Shown piece after piece: positions 34,715 through 48,253 of a stretch of DNA of 64,000 nucleotides; the first letter of the stretch is position 1, and every line of letters starts with the position of its first letter. Position numbers and translations under genes: made by a program. This DNA is from Sphingomonas abaci (GTDB taxonomy: Bacteria > Pseudomonadota > Alphaproteobacteria > Sphingomonadales > Sphingomonadaceae): the NCBI RefSeq assembly GCF_014199625.1, contig NZ_JACHNY010000007.1, positions 62,001 to 126,000 of the forward strand, in the 5' to 3' direction. Below the pieces are notes generated by a model. The model was not told the origin of the DNA. It worked only from the letters and a program-made list of their open reading frames with translations, and ran no database searches.

Positions 34715-37150
34715 TTGGCCACTTCGCTCGACGCTTCGCTCACGCCTGCCGCGCCCACCAACCCGCTGGCGGCGGCGATCGTCGCCACCCTGGTCCAGCG
34801 CATCGGCAAGGACGAGAAGGCCGCCCGTCCGCATGACTGGCTGGCCGCGACGATCCTGACCGTCCGCAACGACATCATCCAGCGCTGGATGGAATCGACC
34901 CGCGACGCCCATGCCAAGGGGGCCAAGCGCGTCTATTATCTCAGCCTGGAATTCCTGATCGGCCGGCTGCTGCGCGACGCGCTGGCCAATCTGGGCCAGA
35001 CCGGCGAGATCGCCGAGGCGCTGAAGACACTGGGCGTCGACCTGGCCGAGATCGAGGAGATCGAGCCCGACGCGGCGCTCGGCAATGGCGGCCTGGGCCG
35101 GCTGGCGGCCTGCTTCATGGAGAGTCTGGCGAGCCTCGACCTGCCCGCCTATGGCTATGGCATCCGCTATGTGAACGGCATGTTCCGCCAGCGGATCGAC
35201 GATGGCTATCAGGTCGAGCTGCCCGAGAACTGGCTGCAACACGGCAACCCCTGGGAGTTCGAGCGGCGCGAGAGCGCCTATTTCGTCGGCTTTGGCGGCG
35301 AGGTGGTCGGCACCGAGACCGGCCATGTCCACTGGAAGGCCGGCGAGGCGGTGGAGGCGATCGCGGTCGACACGCCGATGGTCGGCTGGCGCGGCAAGCG
35401 GGTCAATACGCTGCGCCTCTGGACCGCGCGCGCGATCGACCCCTTGCGGCTCGACCGATTCAACGACGGCGACTTCGAGGGCGCTCTGGCCGGGCAGCTC
35501 CGCGCCGAGACGCTGACCCGCGTGCTTTATCCCAATGATTCGACGGCGGCGGGGCAGGAATTGCGGCTGCGGCAGGAATATTTCTTCTCCTCCGCCTCGA
35601 TCCAGGACATCGTCCGCCGCCACGTCCAATATACCGGCGACATCCGCCTGCTGCCCGACAAGGCGGCGATCCAGCTCAACGACACCCATCCGGCGGTGGC
35701 GGTGGCGGAGCTGATGCGGCTGCTGATCGACTTCCACGACCTGGGCTTCGACGAGGCGTGGGACGTGACCCGCCGCACCTTCGGCTATACCAACCACACG
35801 CTGCTGCCCGAGGCGCTGGAAAGCTGGCCCTTGCCGCTGTTCGAGCGGCTGCTGCCGCGCCACATGCAATTGGTCTATGCGATCAACGCCAAGCTGCTGC
35901 GCGAGGCGCGGTCGCTGGGGTCGGACGACAACGCCATCAAGGCGATCAGCCTGATCGACGAGGCCGGCGAGCGACGCGTGCGCATGGCCAATCTGGCCTT
36001 TGCCGGCAGCCATTCGGTCAATGGCGTGGCCGCGTTGCACACCGACCTGATGAAGCAGACGGTGTTCGCCGACCTGCATCGTCTCTATCCGGACCGGATC
36101 AACAACAAGACCAACGGCATAACCCCGCGCCGCTGGCTGTTCGAGGCCAATCCGGGGCTGACCGGGCTGATCCGCGATGCGATCGGGCCCGATTTCTGCA
36201 ACGATGTCGACCGGCTGTCGGGGCTGGAGACGCTGGCCGACGACAGCGCCTTCCAGTCCAAGTTCCAGGCGGTGAAACGCTCGAACAAGGTGGTGCTGTC
36301 GCAATGGCTGAAGGCGCAGATGGGCCTGCGCATCGATCCCGACGCACTGTTCGACGTGCAGATCAAGCGCATTCACGAATATAAGCGCCAGTTGCTCAAC
36401 ATCATCGAGACGGTGGCGCTGTACGACCAGATCCGCAGCCATCCCGAACGCGACTGGACGCCGCGCGTCAAGCTGTTCGGCGGCAAGGCGGCATCGAGCT
36501 ACCACAATGCCAAGATGATCATCAAATTGGCCAATGACGTGGCGCGGCGGATCAATGCCGATCCGGCGATCGGCGGCCTGCTGAAGGTGGCGTTCGTCCC
36601 CAATTACAACGTGTCCGTCGCCGAGAAGATGATCCCCGCCGCGGACCTGTCCGAACAGATCTCCACCGCCGGCATGGAGGCGTCGGGCACCGGCAACATG
36701 AAGTTCGCGCTGAATGGCGCGCTGACCATCGGCACGCTGGACGGCGCCAATGTCGAGATTCGAGATCATGTCGGCGCGGAGAACATCGTGATCTTCGGCC
36801 TGACCGCCGACCAGGTCGCCGAGAAGCGCGCGCAGGGCTACAACCCGCGTGACTATATCGAGCGTTCGCCCGAACTGGGCCAGGCGCTGTCGGCGATCGC
36901 CTCGGGCGTCTTCTCGCCCGATGATCCCGACCGGTACAAGGGGCTGATCGGCGGCCTGTACGATGGCGACTGGTTCATGCTCTGCGCCGATTTCGACGCC
37001 TATGCCGCCGCCCAGCGCGAGGTCGACCGGCGCTGGAACGACCGCAAGGCCTGGAACCAATCCACCATCCGCAACGTTGCCCGGGTCGGTTGGTTCTCCT
37101 CTGATCGTACCATCCGCGAATATGCCAAGGATATCTGGGGAGTCCTGTGA
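34715..37150 (+). CDS. glgP: Glycogen/alpha-glucan phosphorylase
   Basis: Releases glucose-1-phosphate from the non-reducing ends of glycogen using phosphate and PLP. The 811-residue product matches GT35: LSLEFLIGRLL, ALGNGGLGRLAACF, QLNDTHPAVAVAELMR, NNKTNGITPRRWL, and the PLP-lysine region EASGTGNMKFALNG. The start is TTG (34715) with GGGGT 6 bases upstream and the typical MATSLDAS opening. The stop overlaps the glgB start (GTGA). Length is standard for bacteria. Confidence 0.97.
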   Translation: MATSLDASLTPAAPTNPLAAAIVATLVQRIGKDEKAARPHDWLAATILTVRNDIIQRWMESTRDAHAKGAKRVYYLSLEFLIGRLLRDALANLGQTGEIAEALKTLGVDLAEIEEIEPDAALGNGGLGRLAACFMESLASLDLPAYGYGIRYVNGMFRQRIDDGYQVELPENWLQHGNPWEFERRESAYFVGFGGEVVGTETGHVHWKAGEAVEAIAVDTPMVGWRGKRVNTLRLWTARAIDPLRLDRFNDGDFEGALAGQLRAETLTRVLYPNDSTAAGQELRLRQEYFFSSASIQDIVRRHVQYTGDIRLLPDKAAIQLNDTHPAVAVAELMRLLIDFHDLGFDEAWDVTRRTFGYTNHTLLPEALESWPLPLFERLLPRHMQLVYAINAKLLREARSLGSDDNAIKAISLIDEAGERRVRMANLAFAGSHSVNGVAALHTDLMKQTVFADLHRLYPDRINNKTNGITPRRWLFEANPGLTGLIRDAIGPDFCNDVDRLSGLETLADDSAFQSKFQAVKRSNKVVLSQWLKAQMGLRIDPDALFDVQIKRIHEYKRQLLNIIETVALYDQIRSHPERDWTPRVKLFGGKAASSYHNAKMIIKLANDVARRINADPAIGGLLKVAFVPNYNVSVAEKMIPAADLSEQISTAGMEASGTGNMKFALNGALTIGTLDGANVEIRDHVGAENIVIFGLTADQVAEKRAQGYNPRDYIERSPELGQALSAIASGVFSPDDPDRYKGLIGGLYDGDWFMLCADFDAYAAAQREVDRRWNDRKAWNQSTIRNVARVGWFSSDRTIREYAKDIWGVL

Positions 37151-39315
37151 CACCACCAAGTGACGCCATCACCGCCCTGGTCGAGGGGCGTCACGACGAT
37201 CCCTTTTCGCTTCTGGGTGTCTTTCCCGGTCCGGACGGCGCGTTCGCCCGGACCTGGATTCCAGGCGCGGAGACGGTCGAGGCGATCGGCCCGGACGGCC
37301 GGTCGCTCGGGACATTGAAACCGGTGCATGACGCCGGCATCTTCGAAGGCGCGATCGCCGGCGAACCCGGCCCCACCACCTACCATGCGGCCCGCGGCGA
37401 GGCGGAATGGCGGGTCGTCGATCCCTACAGCTTCGGCCCCGTGCTGGGGCCGATGGACGAATATCTGTTCGCCGAGGGCACGCACCAGCGGCTGTGGGAC
37501 CGGATGGGCGCGCATCTGATCCGGCATCAGGACGCCGACGGCATGCATTTCGCGGTCTGGGCGCCCAATGCCAGCCGCGTGTCGCTGGTCGGCGGCTTCA
37601 ACCATTGGGACGGCCGCCGCCATGTCATGCGCCGGCGCGGCAGCGTCGGGGTGTGGGAAATCTTCATCCCGGGCCTCGGCGCGGGCGAGCCGTACAAGTT
37701 CGAGATCGTGTCGCAGGGCGGTGCGCTGCTGCCGCAAAAGGCCGACCCCTTCGCCTTCGCCGCCGAGCTGCGGCCGCGTACCGCGTCGCTGACCACCGGT
37801 CCGTTCCAGCATCAGTGGCAGGACGACGGGCACCGCGAACATTGGGCCTCGGTCGATCCGCGCCGCGTGCCGATCAGCATCTACGAGGTCCATGCCGGCT
37901 CCTGGGACAAGGACGAGAATGGCTGGTTCCTAAGCTGGGATCAGCTCGCCGAGCGGCTGATCCCCTATGTCGTCGACATGGGCTTCACCCATATCGAGTT
38001 CCTGCCGATCACCGAACACCCCTATGACCCGTCCTGGGGGTACCAGACGACCGGCCTCTATGCCCCGTCGGCACGGTTCGGCGATCATGAAGGCTTCGCC
38101 CGCTTCGTCGACGCCGCGCACCAGGCCGGGGTCGGCGTGCTGCTGGACTGGGTGCCGGCGCACTTCCCGCTCGACGCGCACGGCTTGGCCCGGTTCGACG
38201 GCACCGCGCTCTACGAGCATGACGATCCGCGGCTCGGCTACCATCCCGACTGGAACACCGCGATCTACAATTTCGGCCGGCGCGAGGTGTCGAGCTATCT
38301 CGTCAACAACGCGCTGTTCTGGGCCGAACGCTATCATATCGACGGGCTTCGCGTCGATGCGGTCGCCTCGATGCTCTACCGCGACTATAGCCGCAAGGCC
38401 GGCGAGTGGATCCCCAACGAGCAGGGCGGACGCGAGAATTGGGAGGCGGTGGAATTCCTGCGCGCCACCAACCGCGCCGTCTATGGCCAGCATCCCGGCA
38501 TCTTCACCGTCGCCGAGGAATCGACCAGCTGGCCGGGCGTCTCCCATCCCGCGCCGCCGCCGGGCGAGCGGAACGGAGGACTGGGCTTCGGCTTCAAATG
38601 GAACATGGGCTGGATGCACGATACGCTCCAGTACATGGCGCGCGAGCCGATCTATCGCCAGCATCATCACGGCGAGATCACCTTCGGCCTCGTCTACAGC
38701 TTCAGCGAGAATTTCGTGCTGCCGCTCAGCCATGACGAGGTGGTGCATGGCAAGGGATCGATCCTGGCCAAGATGCCGGGCGACGACTGGCAGCAATTCG
38801 CCAACCTTCGGCTCTACTACGCCTTCATGTGGGGCTATCCCGGCAAGAAGCTGTTGTTCATGGGCCAGGAATTCGCCCAGCGCGCCGAATGGTCGGAGGA
38901 GCGCGCGCTCGATTGGGGCCTCCGGTGCAGTCACGCGCATGAGGGCGTGCGCAACCTGGTCCGCGACCTCAACCGCCTCTATCGCGAGACGCCCGCGCTC
39001 CACGCGCGCGACTGCGAGGGCGAGGGATTCGAATGGCTGGTCGCCGACGATTCCGCCAATTCGGTCTTCGCCTGGCTGCGCAAGGCACCGGGCGAGAAGC
39101 CGGTCGCGGTCATCACCAACATGACGCCGATCGCGCGCGCGCCCTATCGCTTGCCGCTGCCCGAGGACGGCCGCTGGACCGAAGTGCTGAACTCGGACGC
39201 CGGCGAATATTGGGGATCGGGCCTGGGCAATATGGGCGGGATCGAGGCCAAGGACGGGGTCGGCTGGGTCACGCTGCCGCCGCTCGCCACGATCATGCTG
39301 CGCTTCGACGGCTGA
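37147..39315 (+). CDS. glgB: 1,4-alpha-glucan branching enzyme
   Basis: Introduces alpha-1,6 branches in glycogen. The 722-residue GH13 protein has N-terminal CBM48-like repeats ([19 protein letters not shown]), the catalytic barrel with [13 protein letters not shown] (nucleophile Asp), EESTSWPGV (acid/base Glu) and [14 protein letters not shown], and a C-terminal beta domain. The start is GTG overlapping the glgP stop as GTGA, with GGGGAG 4 bases before it. A 191-bp gap (39316-39506) separates it from glgC; I see no gene there and a new promoter is plausible. Confidence 0.97.
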   Translation: MTPPSDAITALVEGRHDDPFSLLGVFPGPDGAFARTWIPGAETVEAIGPDGRSLGTLKPVHDAGIFEGAIAGEPGPTTYHAARGEAEWRVVDPYSFGPVLGPMDEYLFAEGTHQRLWDRMGAHLIRHQDADGMHFAVWAPNASRVSLVGGFNHWDGRRHVMRRRGSVGVWEIFIPGLGAGEPYKFEIVSQGGALLPQKADPFAFAAELRPRTASLTTGPFQHQWQDDGHREHWASVDPRRVPISIYEVHAGSWDKDENGWFLSWDQLAERLIPYVVDMGFTHIEFLPITEHPYDPSWGYQTTGLYAPSARFGDHEGFARFVDAAHQAGVGVLLDWVPAHFPLDAHGLARFDGTALYEHDDPRLGYHPDWNTAIYNFGRREVSSYLVNNALFWAERYHIDGLRVDAVASMLYRDYSRKAGEWIPNEQGGRENWEAVEFLRATNRAVYGQHPGIFTVAEESTSWPGVSHPAPPPGERNGGLGFGFKWNMGWMHDTLQYMAREPIYRQHHHGEITFGLVYSFSENFVLPLSHDEVVHGKGSILAKMPGDDWQQFANLRLYYAFMWGYPGKKLLFMGQEFAQRAEWSEERALDWGLRCSHAHEGVRNLVRDLNRLYRETPALHARDCEGEGFEWLVADDSANSVFAWLRKAPGEKPVAVITNMTPIARAPYRLPLPEDGRWTEVLNSDAGEYWGSGLGNMGGIEAKDGVGWVTLPPLATIMLRFDG

Positions 39316-39506
39316 TCCCGGCCGGGGCTCGCTCACGCCGCCCCCACCGCGCCCCCTGTTCCTCGATCGATGTCCGCCGCCATGACCTAGCCACCCCGAC
39401 CTGCCGAATACCGGAACCGACGCAAAAACATCGAAGAACAGGGCGGCCATCCCTCGACAGTTTCCATTCCGGGTGGAACAGTGCCGCCGAGACAGGAGGG
39501 ACGAGG

Positions 39507-40769
39507 ATGGATCATCGCAGGGGGCAGCCGCTGGCACGCGACGCCATGGCCTATGTGCTGGCCGGGGGCCGCGGCAGCCGGTTGTACGAGATGACCGACA
39601 CGCGCGCCAAACCCGCCGTCTATTTCGGCGGCAAGTCGCGCATCATCGACTTCGCGCTGTCGAACGCGATCAATTCGGGCATCCGCCGCATCGGCGTGGC
39701 GACCCAGTACAAGGCGCACTCGCTGATCCGCCATCTGCAGCGCGGCTGGAACTTCCTGCGGCCGGAGCGCAACGAGAGCTTCGACATCCTCCCCGCCTCG
39801 CAGCGCGTGTCCGAGTTCCAATGGTACGAGGGCACCGCCGACGCGGTGTTCCAGAACATCGACATCATCGAAAGCTATGGTCCGGAGTTCATGGTCATCC
39901 TGGCGGGCGACCATATCTACAAGATGGACTATGAGATCATGCTCCAGCAGCATTGCGACAGTGGCGCCGACGTCACCGTCGCCTGCATGGAGGTGCCGCG
40001 CATGGAGGCCACCGGCTTCGGCGTGATGCATGTCGACGAGCGCGACCGGATCGTCGATTTCGTCGAGAAACCCGCCGATCCGCCCGCCATCCCCGGCCAA
40101 CCCGACGTGGCGCTGGCCAGTCTGGGCATCTATGTCTTCGCCACCAAGTTCCTGATCGAGGAATTGCGCCGCGACGCAGCCACCCCCGGCTCCAGCCGCG
40201 ATTTCGGCAAGGACATCATTCCCTATCTGGTGAAGCACGGCACCGCCCAGGCGCACCGCTTCGGCGCCTCCTGCGTGCGGTCCGAGTCGGAGGTCAGCGC
40301 CTATTGGCGCGACGTCGGCACCGTCGACGCCTATTGGGAGGCGAATATCGACCTGACCGACGTAGTCCCCGCGCTCGATCTCTACGAGAAGAGCTGGCCG
40401 CTCTGGACCTATTCGGAGATCACGCCGCCCGCCAAGTTCGTCCACGACATCGACGGCCGGCGCGGCAGCGCGGTGGCCAGCCTGGTGTCGGGCAACTGCA
40501 TCGTGTCGGGCGCGTCGATCAACCGCTCGCTGCTGTCGACCGGCACGCGCGCGCACAGCTTCTCGATGCTGGACGAGGCCGTGGTGCTGCCCAACTGCCA
40601 TATCGGCCGCGGCGCGCGGCTGCGCCGGGTGGTGATCGATGCCGGCGTTCAGATCCCCAATGGCCTGGTGGTGGGCGACGATCCCGACCTGGACGCCAGC
40701 CGCTTCCGCCGCACCGACAAGGGCATCTGCCTCATCACCCAGCCGATGATCGACCGGCTGACGGCGTGA
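39507..40769 (+). CDS. glgC: Glucose-1-phosphate adenylyltransferase
   Basis: Makes ADP-glucose from glucose-1-phosphate and ATP, the committing and allosterically controlled step of glycogen synthesis. The 420-residue product shows [17 protein letters not shown] with the nucleotide loop, [30 protein letters not shown] (catalytic Asp), [11 protein letters not shown] and a left-handed beta-helix C-terminus ([19 protein letters not shown]). The ATG has AGGAGGG 8-9 bases upstream. An inverted repeat pair follows the stop, before glgA. Confidence 0.97.
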   Translation: MDHRRGQPLARDAMAYVLAGGRGSRLYEMTDTRAKPAVYFGGKSRIIDFALSNAINSGIRRIGVATQYKAHSLIRHLQRGWNFLRPERNESFDILPASQRVSEFQWYEGTADAVFQNIDIIESYGPEFMVILAGDHIYKMDYEIMLQQHCDSGADVTVACMEVPRMEATGFGVMHVDERDRIVDFVEKPADPPAIPGQPDVALASLGIYVFATKFLIEELRRDAATPGSSRDFGKDIIPYLVKHGTAQAHRFGASCVRSESEVSAYWRDVGTVDAYWEANIDLTDVVPALDLYEKSWPLWTYSEITPPAKFVHDIDGRRGSAVASLVSGNCIVSGASINRSLLSTGTRAHSFSMLDEAVVLPNCHIGRGARLRRVVIDAGVQIPNGLVVGDDPDLDASRFRRTDKGICLITQPMIDRLTA

Positions 40770-40841
40770 GGGGTGGTGACACCGCCCGTACGCTGATGAT
40801 CGACAATGCCCCGCAACGGTTCGCAGCGCCCGCCCCTTTTG

Positions 40842-40931
40842 CAACCCCGGCGAAGGCCGGGGTCCCCTTGGGGGCGGCTTCTTTTCTCCCAAGCACGGTC
40901 CATGACTGTACCCCGGCCTTTGCGGGGGTGC
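40842..40931. repeat. Inverted pair of CCCCGG repeats between glgC and glgA
   Basis: CAACCCCGGCGAAGGCCGGGG at 40842-40862 is mirrored by GTACCCCGGCCTTTGCGGGGGTGC at 40908-40931, the same family as at 23031 and 24776. Within a glgC-glgA message it would fold into two strong hairpins and could protect the upstream RNA or uncouple expression of the two genes. The remaining part of the 241-bp gap holds no gene. Confidence 0.75.
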
Positions 40932-41010
40932 TTGCGTATTCTGTGGTGGCTTCGCTTCCGCCAAGACGTGCGATGCTAACCAGACACAAAGCCCCATGAC
41001 AGGCCCAACC

Positions 41011-45927
<4,917 letters not shown>

Positions 45928-45931
<4 letters not shown>

Positions 45932-47478
45932 CGCGTCGCCTGACCCTCGCCACCGCCGCCGGCCTGCTGACCCTGTCCCCCGCCGCCGCCCAGACCAGCC
46001 CGGGCGCCATGCCCCCCTCGCCCGCGCAAGTCTTCGGCCCGCTCTACCACGCGGTGGAAATGCGGCGGATCTTCCCCGACTCGAAGACCTTCGCCGATGC
46101 GGTGCCGAAGCGACCGGCGGCGGCGATCCTGGCCGCCTATCGCGCCTGTCGGTGCGACGACGATGCCGCCTTGCGCCGCTTCGTCGCGGCGCATTTCGCG
46201 CTGGCCCCGGACGCCGCGCCGCGTCCGCAGGAAAAGCTGCCGCTGGTCGACCATATCGACCGGCTCTGGCCGCAACTGACCCGCACCAGCATGACGGTGC
46301 CGCCCGGCGCCTCCGCCCTGCCGCTCCCGCGTCCCTATGTCGTGCCGGGCGGGCGGTTCCGCGAGATGTATTATTGGGACAGCTGGTTCACCATGCTGGG
46401 CCTGCAAGCCTCCAGGCAGCAGCGGCTGGTCGAGGACATGATCGTCGATTTCGGCAGCCTGATCGACCGCTACGGCCATATCCCCAACGGCACCCGCAGC
46501 TATTATCTCAGCCGCTCGCAGCCGCCCTTCTTCTACCTGATCGCGGCCATGTCGCGCGACCCCGCGACGCTCGCCACCCGGACGCGCCAACTGCGCGCCG
46601 AGCATGACTGGTGGATGCGCGGGAGCCAGGACCTGGCTCCCGGCGGTGAGCAGGCCCGCGTGGTGCGGCTGGCCGACGGCACGCTGCTCAACCGCTATTG
46701 GGACGATCGCGACGACCCGCGCGACGAGAGCTACCGCGAGGATGCCGAACTCGCCGCCGCGACGCCCGGGCGCGACCCGCGCCAGCTCTACCGCGACCTG
46801 CGCGCCGCGGCGGAGAGCGGCTGGGACTTCTCGTCGCGCTGGCTGGGCGACCGGCGCACGCTGGCGACGATCCGGACGACGCGGTTGCTGCCGGTCGACC
46901 TCAACAGCCTGATGGTCGGCATGGAACGCGCGCTCGCCGACCAGTATCGGAAGCTGGGCGACGCCGCCACGGCCGATGCCTTTGCGCGCCAGGCCGAGAC
47001 GCGCGCCACCGCGATCCGCCGGCTGATGTGGAACGGCCGCTTCTTCGCCGATTACGATCTGGACGCGAAGGCGGTTTCCGACCAGCCGACCGCCGCCATG
47101 ACCGTGCCCCTGTTCGCCGGCATCGCCACCCCCGACCAGGCCCGCGCCACAGCGGCGGCGCTGGCCCCGTTGATCGGCGAGGGCGGGGTACGCACCACCC
47201 TGATCGCCTCGGGCCAGCAATGGGACGATCCGAACGGCTGGGCGCCGCTGCAGTGGACCGCGATCACCGGCCTGCGCCGCTACGGCCTCGCCGCTCCGGC
47301 CGCGCGGATCAAGGCGGCCTGGCTGGCCACGGTCGCCCGCGAATATGCCGCGTCCGGCAAGCTGCTGGAGAAATACGACGTCACCGAGCGCAAGCCCGGC
47401 GGCGGCGGCGAATATCCGACGCAGGACGGATTCGGCTGGACCAATGGCGTGACGCGAGCGCTGCTGGCGGAGCGATAG
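45928..47478 (+). CDS. treA: Periplasmic trehalase, GH37
   Basis: Hydrolyses trehalose to two glucose molecules in the periplasm. The 516-residue product begins at TTG, overlapping the glgX stop as TTGA, with GGAGA 8 bases before. A signal peptide (RRLTLATAAGLLTLSPAAAQ) follows. Both GH37 signatures are present: PGGRFREMYYWDSWF and QWDDPNGWAPLQW, plus the C-terminal GGGGEYPTQDGFGWTNGV. Placement as last gene of an intracellular glycogen operon is unusual; glucose it releases would need a transporter. It meets the minus-strand gene at 47483 with only 4 bp between. Confidence 0.95.
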
Positions 47479-47482
47479 GCCG

Positions 47483-47983
47483 TTAGCGCAACCGGCGCAC
47501 GCGCACCGCGCGTCGTCCCGGCGCGGAGGCGACATAGCTACCCAGCGTGCCTGCCTTGATCGTCACCGCGTCGCCCTTGCGCAGCGGCACCATCGCCGCC
47601 TCGGTCGACTCCCACGATCCGCCCCCCTCGACGCGGAACCGGAACAGGCCGCCGGGCAAGCCGCTGACATCCTCGACGCGACCGACGAGCTGACGCAGCG
47701 GTTCGTCGTCCTCGCCCTGCCCGAACAGGCGGATCGACGGCAGCGAGAAGCCGAACAGCGACCGTTTGGCCTGCCGGACCTCGGCCCGGTCCAGCACCAC
47801 CACGTCCTTCCTGCGGCGCGCATCGTCGAGCGCCGCCGCCGCTTGGTCGAAACAGGCCAGCCGCTCCGCATCGGCGGCGATCCGCCGACACGCCGTCAGT
47901 CGCTCGAATGCGCGATCCGCCGGTGGCGGCGTTGCTCCTTGCGCGACCAGAGCGGCCGCCATGACCATGTTCAGCATGCGCAT
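47483..47983 (-). CDS. Exported hypothetical protein
   Basis: A 166-residue protein with a signal peptide (MRMLNMVMAAALVAQG). I do not know its function. The mature part contains two cysteines in a CRRIAADAERLACFDQAAA helix (a spacing seen in small periplasmic proteins of sphingomonads), then a region with strands around LVGRVEDVSGLPGGLFRFRV and WESTEAAMVPLRKGDAVTIKAG, and a basic C-terminus (RRAVRVRRLR). It could be a small surface or periplasmic binding protein; this is a guess. It is divergent from the third TonB receptor. Confidence 0.75.
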   Translation of the reverse strand: MRMLNMVMAAALVAQGATPPPADRAFERLTACRRIAADAERLACFDQAAAALDDARRRKDVVVLDRAEVRQAKRSLFGFSLPSIRLFGQGEDDEPLRQLVGRVEDVSGLPGGLFRFRVEGGGSWESTEAAMVPLRKGDAVTIKAGTLGSYVASAPGRRAVRVRRLR

Positions 47984-48253
47984 CCTGTTGCCACTGCCCG
48001 AACGGCGAGTGTGACAAAATTATTGACTGATTACCCCGTTATCGTCGCATCATTCGATTTTCGACGCAAATAGAATTAGGTCAGCCCCAATGACTTAGTT
48101 GCCAGAAAACAACACAAATCTGCTTTTTTGCTATCTGCATCGAATGAAAATTCGACAAGATTTCGGCCATGCGTATGTTTTCCGAATCCTAGCGACGAAA
48201 GTTCGCAGGTGATCGTCCGTTCCAGGTCGATGGCAAAAAGGGACCCAGATTTG
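47984..48253 (+). promoter_or_regulatory. AT-rich upstream region of the third TonB receptor
   Basis: About 48010-48180 is strikingly AT-rich for this genome. It contains TTCGACGCAAATAG (48060-48073), mirrored with 12 of 14 bases by CTATCTGCATCGAA (48131-48144), an imperfect inverted repeat with a 57-base spacer. A poly-T stretch (TTTTTT) precedes the second arm. These are features of a regulated promoter or operator region shared with the divergent gene at 47483-47983. I cannot assign a -35/-10 pair. Confidence 0.5.

Noticed and set aside
34601..37159. 852-residue minus-strand frame opposite glgP
   Set aside because: Pure shadow of a well-conserved phosphorylase.
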